The translations under genes were made by a program, and so were the position numbers. A DNA stretch of 64,000 bases from assembly GCF_964204645.1 (NCBI RefSeq), contig NC_134030.1:18109110-18173109 (forward strand), in the 5' to 3' direction. Shown here one piece after another: positions 56,967 to 64,000 of the stretch. Position 1 is the first letter of the stretch, and the number at the start of each line of letters is the position of its first letter. The DNA comes from Tubulanus polymorphus. Lineage: Eukaryota; Nemertea; Palaeonemertea; Tubulaniformes; Tubulanidae. Under the pieces are notes generated by a model that had not been told where the DNA came from, did no database searches, and worked only from the letters and a program-made list of their open reading frames with translations.

Positions 56967-58020
56967 GGGCGACAAAACCAAAAAAATTAATTGTTGCGGG
57001 CGATAAAACCAAAATAATCATTTGTCGCTGGCGATAAAACCAAAATATTGAATTGTCACGGGCGACAAAACCAAAAAAAATGAATTGTCGCGGGCGATAA
57101 AACTAAAATCTTGAATTGTCGCCGGCGACAAAACCAAAATATTGAATTGTCGCGGGCGACAAAACCAAACTAATGAATTGTCGTGGGCGATAAAACCAAA
57201 ATAATGAATTGTCGCTGGCGATAAAACCAAAATATTGAATTTTCGCAGGCGATAAAGCCAAAATATTGAATTGTCGCGTGGGACAAAACAAAAACATTGA
57301 ATTGTCGCGGGCGACAAAACGAAACTAATGAATTGTCTCGGGCGATAAAACCAAAATAATGAATTGTCGCGGGCGATAAAACCAAAATAATGAATTGTCG
57401 CTGGTGATAAAACCAAAATATTGAATTGTCGCAGGCGATTAAACCAAAATATTGAAGTGTCGCAGGCGATAAAACCGCGACAAAAAAAAAATTGTCGCGG
57501 GCGATAAAACCAAAATAATGAATTGTCGCGGGCGATAAAAACCAAAATAATGAATTGTCGCGGGAGATAAAACCAAAATAATGAATTGTCGCGGGCGATA
57601 AAACCAAAATAATGAATTGTCGCGGGAGATAAAACCAAAATACTGAATTGTCGCGGGCGACAAAACAAAAATAATGAATTGTCGCGGGCGATAAAACCAA
57701 AATATTGAATTGTCGCAGGCGATAAAACCGCGACAAAAAAAAAATTGTCGCGGGCGATAAAACCAAAATAATGAATTGTCGCGGGCGATAAAAACCAAAA
57801 TAATGAATTGTCGCGGGCGATAAAACCAAAATAATGAATTGTCGCGGGAGATAAAACCAAAATAATGAATTGTCGCGGGCGATAAAACCAAAATAATGAA
57901 TTGTCGCGGGAGATAAAACCAAAATACTGAATTGTCGCGGGCGATAAAACCAAAATAATGAATTGTCGCGGGCGATAAAACCAAAATAATGAATTGTCCC
58001 GGGCGACAAAACCAAAATTA
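56967..58020. repeat. 31-bp satellite, right block
   Basis: About 34 monomers of the same satellite, including a variant CGATAAAACCGCGACAAAAA at 57473 and 57723, so part of this block is itself duplicated with about 250-bp spacing. Minus-strand open frames of up to 311 codons are repeat artefacts. Confidence 0.96.
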
Positions 58021-59285
58021 TTGTTTTGTCGCGTTATTTTAGTTTTGTCGTTTTGTCATAATGTCGCCCTCATTTGCATATACGTGTTTTTTTTACGCAT
58101 GGCCTTTATCAGCCACCATACTAAAGCCTTAAGGTCGCGTAAAACTCGATAAACACTTCAAGCGACACAGCGAACGATCTCCTTTCCCCCACAGCGAACG
58201 CTTAACCTAGTAGAGGCTACTAGCCTATGTAGGCCTAACATCCGGACAGATTGGTCGTAGGCCTATTGAATAACAACCCACCTAAATATCGTAAACTTTG
58301 TTTAAAGTTCAATCCAATGAGTCCGTTAATAAACGCAACAATTATACTGTGTTTGTTTGAGACAGTAAAGCTCAGTACCGGTAGGCCTAAAGCCGCGTAA
58401 AACTCGATAAACACTTCAAGCGACACAGCGAACGATCCCTTTCCCCCACAGCGAACGCTTACTCCGAATGTCAAGTGTGAGTCCAGCATACGGAAAGGAT
58501 TGTGTTATATACTTGTATTTAGTAAATACCTTGTGCATTTGACAATGATCGGTATGTACTGTAGGAAATATAGAGTATTGATAAATGGTTGAAGCCCGCG
58601 GCTGAATAAAGTAATATATTCTTTTATTTTGATACCTCGTCGACATAACAGCTTTTCTCCGCCCTATCTCTTCGGCCTGTTTAGTTTAGGCCTACGATTC
58701 CCCGGTACACTAAAGATTTATCTTAGTAAATACACGGTTAATTCGGTAAAGAAAAATAGGTATTGTTAAACTAACTCCTTGAAACCCGCAGCAAAATCAC
58801 TTGTAGTAATAAATTAATTTGTACTCGATTTGATTCTCATGATGAGGAGAAACTCGCAGCTGATCCCCGGAACGACGATGTAGTAACACACGTCGATTCG
58901 TCGATGTTTACGGCTCGACAGTGCTTTTAAAATCTAAAGTAGTAAATTTCCAGTTTATCGGTAATATGATCTGATGAGGAAAATAGGCTATTGTTAAAAT
59001 CACTGTTTGAAGACCGCGACTGAATGTGAAGTCTGCGGCAATAAATTAGTTCATTTATACTTGAATTGATAATCGAAGTGACGGTCGGCCTGCGGGTTGA
59101 TTTCGGGATGACGACTCGAAAAAAATGTTCGATGTTTACAGCCCGACAGCGCTTTTGTAACGATGATTCGTGAAAAAACACGCGGGCTATTTGTAGATCT
59201 CAGTGAGCTGAACGATATTATATGGATTGTATATGAAACAGCGGTAACAAAGCCTATGTTCTTTTGGTAAAAAGAGTGTGGAAGA
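58021..59285. repeat. Satellite-flanking duplicated segment, copy 2
   Basis: Second copy of 54101-55138. It differs by a partial tandem duplication: GCGTAAAACTCGATAAACAC and the following 65 bases occur at 58137 and again at 58396, separated by about 190 bases (58205-58395) absent from copy 1. A 25-base stretch around GTCGCCCCATTGAATGGGGC present in copy 1 is missing. Confidence 0.85.
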
Positions 59286-59301
59286 AAATAATAATAATAA
59301 T

Positions 59302-59402
59302 AATCACGCGGATATCAATAGGGTTTTCTGTGAAATAACAGAAAACCCTAACAATCACGCGGATATCAATAGGGTTTTCTGTGAAATAACAGAAAACCCT
59401 AA
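59302..59402. repeat. Two 51-bp units, each a strong hairpin
   Basis: AGGGTTTTCTGT, GAAATA, ACAGAAAACCCT gives a perfect 12-bp stem with a 6-nt loop, present twice in tandem with CACGCGGATATCAAT spacers. The 51-bp unit keeps frame, so a repeated peptide appears on translation, but the hairpin is the more likely conserved feature. Confidence 0.8.
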
Positions 59403-59679
59403 TTATCACCTAAACCGGGCCCAGGGCATTAACCCATTTGGCTGTGGGAAAAACTACATATCACAAGTCACGCGTACAATCTATCTCGTAGCTTCATACA
59501 CTCATATCGGAATGATGACGTATTAGCAGCAGCTGGCAGTTTTTAAAAGGAAAGAAATTTCCGAGGATTTCGCTTATTTCACAAAACCTTCAATGAATAA
59601 AAGAAGATATTATGAGTTGCTGAGTCAAAGTGCATGTCAACGCTCCGGGCAACGCTCGCGGTCAGCACACCTGGTTGCG

Positions 59680-61016
59680 CGATGTGTTTAGACGTCTCGA
59701 TTGGCCTCGTCTCGACTGGTGGTCAAGGTTGCGGCTAGCACTTGAGAGCAGACACCATAGTTACGCAATCATAACATTTACCTGTCCGCAATAGAGTCGA
59801 ATCGAATATACCAGCGCCACCTGGCGAATAAGTAGCCAGCTTCACATTTTGAATTGGGAACCTGGAGCCGGCTACCGGTTCCCGGTTCCCGATTCGGCTC
59901 CCGATTGAAAATGATTTTCAAATATGTTGACAATATTTCAATACACATTTCAACTTCATATCGCTGACAAAGGTAAACCAATCAACTAACCCGAATTAAG
60001 CATTTTCCATTAGAATTATCACCTAAACCGGGCCCAGGGCAGAAGAACTAGTAACATATAACAAATCATGCAGTACATCTTTCTCGTATCAGACCGATGA
60101 TGCTCACATCGCAGTATTCTCCACTATTACATTCCCCAGAATTGACGTCATCCGCGTCTCTGTAGGCAGACAAAATGAAATTAGGTCACCGGCGTCTCTG
60201 TAGTCAACGAGCAACAGCTGACGCTCACATCGCGCAAATGTTTGTTTTCATCATCGCGCGCAGTGACGTCACGCGGAAAGTCCAAACTTAATGGTAGAAA
60301 AGTCTACCTAAACTTTATCGTATCGGCACGAAATCTATTCGTTAACACAGATCAGACCATCCTCTTTCAATCCATACCACTCAACGCGTAATCGAAGCCA
60401 CACGAACGGAGATTACGCGCTACAAAGTTAATACGCTATGGCTTAGCCGCTTATAGTATAGAATATAGTTGCATAGTAACTGTGTATATTGAAGTCACAC
60501 GCGTGTTGTTAATTCAGACGTCTCGATTAGCCTGGTGGCCGAGGTCAGGTTGCACTCATTTCAGCAGACATAGTTACGTAATTATGTTTACCTGCTGTCC
60601 GCAATAGAGTCGAATCGAATAAGTAGCCAGCTTCACATTTTGAATCGGGAGCTGAACCAGTAGCCGGCTCCCCGTTCCCGGTTCCCGATTCGGCTCCCGA
60701 TTCAAAATGTTTTTGAATCGGGAGCTGAACCAGTAGCCGGCTCCCGGTTCCCGGTTCGGCTCCCGATTCAAAATGGTTTTGAACCGGGAACCGGGAACCA
60801 GTAGCCGGTTCCCGGTTCCCGATTCGGCTCCCGATTCAAAATGATTTTGAATCGGGAGGAAATCGTCACACGCGTGGTGTTAATTCAGACGTCTCGATTA
60901 GCCTGGTGGCCGAGGTCAAGGTTGCACTCATTTCAGCAGACATAGTTACGTAATTATGTTTACCTGCTGTCCGCAATAGAGTCGAATCGAATAAGTAGCC
61001 AGCTTCACATTTTGCA
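59680..61016. repeat. Cluster of GAACCGGGAGCC-family repeats
   Basis: Copies at about 59680-59915, 60505-60860 and 60870-61016. Each carries GACGTCTCGATTAGCCTGG, CAATAGAGTCGAATCGAATA, AGTAGCCAGCTTCACATTTT and then, except the last, VNTR blocks such as GAATCGGGAGCTGAACCAGT and GGCTCCCGGTTCCCGATTC. The last two copies are offset by about 368 bp. The minus-strand frame at 60574-60771 is repeat-derived. Confidence 0.8.
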
Positions 61017-61569
61017 ATTGAGACGTCTAAACAACCATCTTATCTCTGCGCCAATGTTAGTGGTCTCACTGTTTTACCATGCAGCCGTGGTAACTTTTGG
61101 ATTAGAATTTTGTGTGCGCTCTCATTTCAAGCTATTTTCGGTTTAGGGATGAGAAAAATGTTCTTATATGTTTTCTATGGAATTTGATAGATAGGAAAAT
61201 ATTAAGTTTAATAGAATATTGAAGTGATTGTTTTTTCATCTTCGACAATGGATTTACCCTGCATGAAGGGTGATTTATACGGCGGGCAGAAAGCGTCTGT
61301 TTATTTTATATCTTACAATTTCATGGGCTTGCAGATATTGTTTTCTTGGGGATTCGATAACTTTCGTTAGAAACTTTCTCTCTTCTTAACCCTTTCAGTG
61401 CTGACTCATCAATACCCTATAGCTCGGGAACAATCGATGGTTTATTGATTAAATGATTAAAGAGGCGAATAACATATGAAGAAGTCGATTGGTGACGAGA
61501 AAAACGACCGAGCAATACGCACGTTCTTAAACCAAGTTATGTTATTAATAGACGCAGCTTACTGACGTA
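61017..61569. other. Unique sequence, no recognised gene
   Basis: A+T-leaning sequence without tandem structure or a supported reading frame. Confidence 0.4.
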
Positions 61570-61970
61570 TAGCTACATACAGCTGACCGCGAGTCTCGCG
61601 GTCGCATACGCAATCGTGTTTACACGTCTGGATTGGCTCGCGCCACACCTGGCGATTTCTTGTCAAGGTCGAGGTCGAGCTTGTTTATCAGCAGAGTAGA
61701 CATAGTTACGTAAAATGTCTGGACTACGGCATAGTGTATACCAGCGCCACCTGGCGAATAAGTAGCCAGCTTCACATTTTGAATCGGGAGCTGAACCAGC
61801 AGCCGGCTCCCGGTTCCCGATTCGGCTCCTGGTTCAAAAGCATTTTGAATCGGGAGCTGAACCAGTAGCCGGCTCCCGGTTCCCGTTTCCCGATTCGGCT
61901 CCCGGTTCAAAAGCATTTTGAATCGGGAGCTGAATAAGGAACCGGGAACCGGGAGCCAGCTTCACAGGGG
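61570..61970 (-). repeat. GAACCGGGAGCC-family repeat continuous with a Penelope-like 3' end
   Basis: Minus-strand order matches copy 1 at 29117: TGTGAAGCTGGCTCCCGG, VNTR, AAAATGTGAAGCTGGCTACT, CGCCAGGTGGCGCTGG, then a tail to GCGGTCAGCTGTA. It starts within a few bases of the coding end at 61966 and has the same orientation, which suggests that the repeat family is the 3' tail of that retroelement. Confidence 0.65.
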
Positions 61971-62190
61971 TAGGAATAAATCCTGACCCGTGTTCGAATA
62001 GTTGTTGATTAAGGGAGGGCTGTTGAGTTTTGATAAAAAGTGCATCTCTAATTTTGCGATCTAGATCCGAAGATCCTTTATCTAACACTTTGAAATTCTT
62101 TTTACTAAACGATACCTGACAGTCACGGCAATTTGACAGATGTTGGCCAATTGCTGAAGTCTTTAGTTTATGCTCCTTATACTCTCATTC
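61966..62190 (-). pseudogene. Penelope-like element, GIY-YIG C-terminal part
   Basis: Minus-strand frame reading KEHKLKTSAIGQHLSNCRDC, then DLDRKIRDALFIKTQQPSLN and GSGFI, the typical C-terminal part of GIY-YIG endonuclease modules in Penelope-like elements and related retroelements (H-x-x-x-C zinc ligands, a glutamine-rich PSLNQQL helix, GSGFI end). The expected acidic residue of the nuclease before ALFIK is D, not E (IRDALFIK), which may be a substitution. The upstream coding part is missing at this spot and lies inverted next to it. Confidence 0.8.
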
Positions 62191-62194
62191 AAGC

Positions 62195-62790
62195 ACTGAC
62201 TGACACTGGTAGTACTAATTTCATTTCACGCGTCTAGAAAAGCTTCCAATACTGGACTACTTTTGAACTTTAATGCAATGTGTCCGTACAGATGGAAAAT
62301 TGGTCTTATAAACACGATGCTTTTTCGTGCATACAATATATGCAGCAATTGGAACATTCTTTCAGAAGAATTGGATTTGCTAAAAAAATTATTCATTAAA
62401 CTTATTGGTTATCCTAGCCATGTTTTTGATCACTGTTTTAAAAGATTTCTCGACTCCAAATTCGTTACCCAGCCTAAAACCGTTGATAGGAGTTAAGTTT
62501 CTCTTTTCATTTCCATACCGTTTGTGGGTTTCCCGTCTATGCTATATGCTCAAAAAGTATAAAGAAACTGTTTAAATCGAATTTCGAAATAGACCTTCAA
62601 TGCTCGCTCGTAACCACTAAGATTAAGAATTTCTTTTCACTTAAATGTCCGATTCCTAAATCCTTGAAAGCTATGGTTGTCTACAAATACACTTGTTTAT
62701 GTGATATAAACACTGCCTATATAGGTAAAACCAAAAGACACCTAGTAACAAGAGTTAAGGAGCACAAACTTAAGACTTCAGCCATTTCTT
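62195..62790 (+). pseudogene. Penelope-like element, RT thumb to GIY-YIG start, inverted segment
   Basis: Plus-strand frames in order: ASNTGLLLNFNAMCPYRWK and LINTMLFRAYNICSNW (RT C-terminal region and thumb of Penelope-like RTs); FISIPFVGFPSMLYAQKV in a second frame; and KSLKAMVVYKYTCLC then TAYIGKTKRHLVTRVKEHKL (GIY-YIG start: VVYKYTC, AYIGKT) in a third. At least two frameshifts and a stop after QKV show decay. Similarity stops at KTSAI near 62790. The last ~35 bases (KEHKLKTSAI) are also present at 62150-62190 in opposite orientation, so the two pieces overlap. Confidence 0.85.
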
Positions 62791-63139
62791 TATTCGAAAA
62801 TCGTACGCATTTCTGTTATTTAATTCGAAAATCAAAAGAATTATTTTTGAATCGAAAAGATGGCTCCAGGACGGCAGTGTTTCATGCTTCGAAATGTATT
62901 CATGAAAAACATTTTTTGACGAGATATATCTCGTCGGTAAATGGGTAAAAATCATTTTACTTACTAAATAGATTTTCTGACGAGTCAAATCTCATCAAAA
63001 AATACCTGAATCTTTTTTCTTAATTCATAAATCAGAAAAAACTTTTTTTCTCATGTCTTCAGTACAGTACAGCATGAACAAATTTCTAAACAAAGAAATA
63101 TTAATTGTAAATAAGGCATAGTTAGGATCCAGGAATAGA
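62791..63139. other. A+T-rich sequence, no recognised gene
   Basis: Contains the short inverted words GACGAGATATATCTCGTC at 62917-62934 and TTTCTGACGAGTCAAATCTC at 62971. The open frame from the Penelope-like piece continues to 62948 only by chance. Confidence 0.35.
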
Positions 63140-63462
63140 GGGGCATGTCGAGAAAGGGTTAGACAGATTTCTGAGAGGAAACGTTGCTAGAAAAGTATGT
63201 TGGGATTATTCCAGGCCCGGGAGGAAGGACATATTGCTTGAATGTTAATCGGAAAGGTTAATTGGGATTTTGTTAGGCTGACATTTAAGGAGCCTATTGA
63301 AAATTTAGGAAGGGGTATACCAGCCCGGCAAAGTAATTCTTATAGCCGTATATATTTGTTAACTGTGCTGAAATTGGAGCACTTTGTTTATAAGAAATTT
63401 GGTGCAGGAAGAAATATTTTCAAATCAAATGATGTGGTTAGACATTCATGTATTTGAATTCA
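63140..63462 (+). pseudogene. Unrecognised coding relic
   Basis: From 63242 an ATG-started frame of 71 codons reads like genuine protein (VNWDFVRLTFKEPIENLGRG, then IPARQSNSYSRIYLL and KSNDVVRHSCI). Just upstream another frame gives RFLRGNVARKVCWDYSRPGR and KDILLEC before a stop. The shift between frames near 63240 suggests one former coding sequence broken by an indel. I cannot name the family. Its closeness to the Penelope-like copy does not prove a link. Confidence 0.4.
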
Positions 63463-63828
63463 GAGTAGTCTATAGAGAGTGTTTGAAAGTCGTTACATGT
63501 TTGTTCACTTGCGTCAGACTGCTCCAACGTTCCATTAGTATTTCTAGTCAACTATCAGTTGCGTTAATTATCTATAATTCGGTATCGAATGTCACTGACT
63601 GGTCGGAACTTTCACACATGGAATTTTCGAGCGACAAAAAACGAAGAGGGCGGTTCAGAATTTGAGGGTCTGTGCGGGAAAAAACTTTTCCGACCAAAAA
63701 GTCGATTAAAATTTGACCTGCTTGAATCAACTAGTTGATTTAAGAACCTATAATTATTTTTCAGTTAGCGCTAAAATAAACGCTGTTCTTAGAACGTGCC
63801 AAATCCCAAACTGATTTCTCTTTTACAG

Positions 63829-63974
63829 ATGTCGATAAAATTCAGAAATGTCTGAAAGAAACGTATCTACAAATGATCGATGTTGAATATTACAAAGAGG
63901 TTTCGTGGAGGGAAGAAGTCACCAATTTCAACGATTTCTTCACCCAAGAACATGCGAAAATTCGACTCCGATAA
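63829..63974 (+). CDS. 3' coding exon of an unidentified, probably host, gene
   Basis: CTGATTTCTCTTTTACAG at 63811-63828 is a strong 3' splice site. The exon then encodes about 47 residues (DVDKIQKCLKETYLQMIDVE, then YYKEVSWREEVTNFNDFF and HAKIRLR) before a TAA at 63972-63974. Acidic/aromatic composition and ordinary codon use look like a real globular segment. The pattern CLKETY...W...FNDFFTQ faintly recalls linker regions ahead of NACHT domains in invertebrate NLR-like proteins, a weak impression only. The exon could instead continue past the window with a different donor. Upstream exons are not identified. Confidence 0.4.
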
Positions 63975-64000
63975 CAGAGAAATGAAAAAAGTGAGGAACA

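Noticed and set aside
57018-58015. Minus-strand frames up to 311 codons in the right satellite block
   Set aside because: Same satellite artefact as the main block.
59340-59402. Interstitial telomere repeats (CCCTAA / AGGGTT)
   Set aside because: The words occur once per hairpin unit and are not tandem hexamers.

Overview
The window looks like metazoan nuclear DNA, most likely from a marine invertebrate; the sequence alone does not fix the phylum. The evidence is spliceosomal GT-AG introns inside recognisable genes, very low gene density, frequent AGGCCTA words, and a dense mix of Polinton, PIF/Harbinger, Penelope-like, LINE, Mutator-like and MITE sequences next to a large satellite. I saw no host housekeeping gene, rRNA or tRNA, and no CRISPR array. 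Almost everything recognisable is mobile or repetitive.

Layout. 1-3890 is an A+T-rich, gene-packed fragment of a Polinton/Maverick-type virus-like element: a broken major-capsid 3' end, an intact chromodomain integrase, a truncated packaging ATPase and several small unknown frames. It ends abruptly in ordinary host sequence. 3.9-9.5 kb holds unique DNA, a duplicated segment, a 471-bp MITE with perfect TIRs and a 7-bp target duplication, and a 161-bp tandem repeat. 9575-12045 (minus) is the most striking gene: a long uninterrupted DDE transposase exon whose metal-binding and zinc-binding residues have RAG1-like spacing, with a PHD-like finger inserted in the catalytic region. 12.8-13.5 kb is a tandem array of small exon-intron modules with good splice sites. 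14-19 kb holds minisatellites. 19.2-20.2 kb and 20.8-23.2 kb are two non-autonomous DNA elements; the second has ~240-bp TIRs and a perfect 9-bp target duplication. 27.3-28.8 kb is a spliced but mutated PIF/Harbinger transposase. 29.76-35.21 kb is bounded by 25-bp inverted ends plus subterminal TACACGTGTA arrays and contains coding exons on both strands.

38.6-58.0 kb is dominated by a ~31-bp satellite (about 14 kb in the main block, 0.3 and 1.05 kb in two others). It has higher-order duplications and no systematic stop codon in any frame of the minus strand, so it produces many spurious long reading frames. The satellite is interrupted by a dispersed repeat at 38.94-40.09 kb. A LINE RT fragment and a ~1-kb flanking sequence each occur twice around the satellite blocks, pointing to a segmental duplication whose satellite content has since diverged.

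59.3-62.8 kb holds a family built around GAACCGGGAGCC-type repeats and a Penelope-like element whose upstream part is inverted relative to its 3' part, as in twin priming. The last kilobase contains an unrecognised coding relic and one well-formed 3' exon that may belong to a host gene continuing off the window.

No operon-like cooperation is visible outside the Polinton fragment, where capsid, integrase and ATPase genes lie head to tail with almost no spacing.
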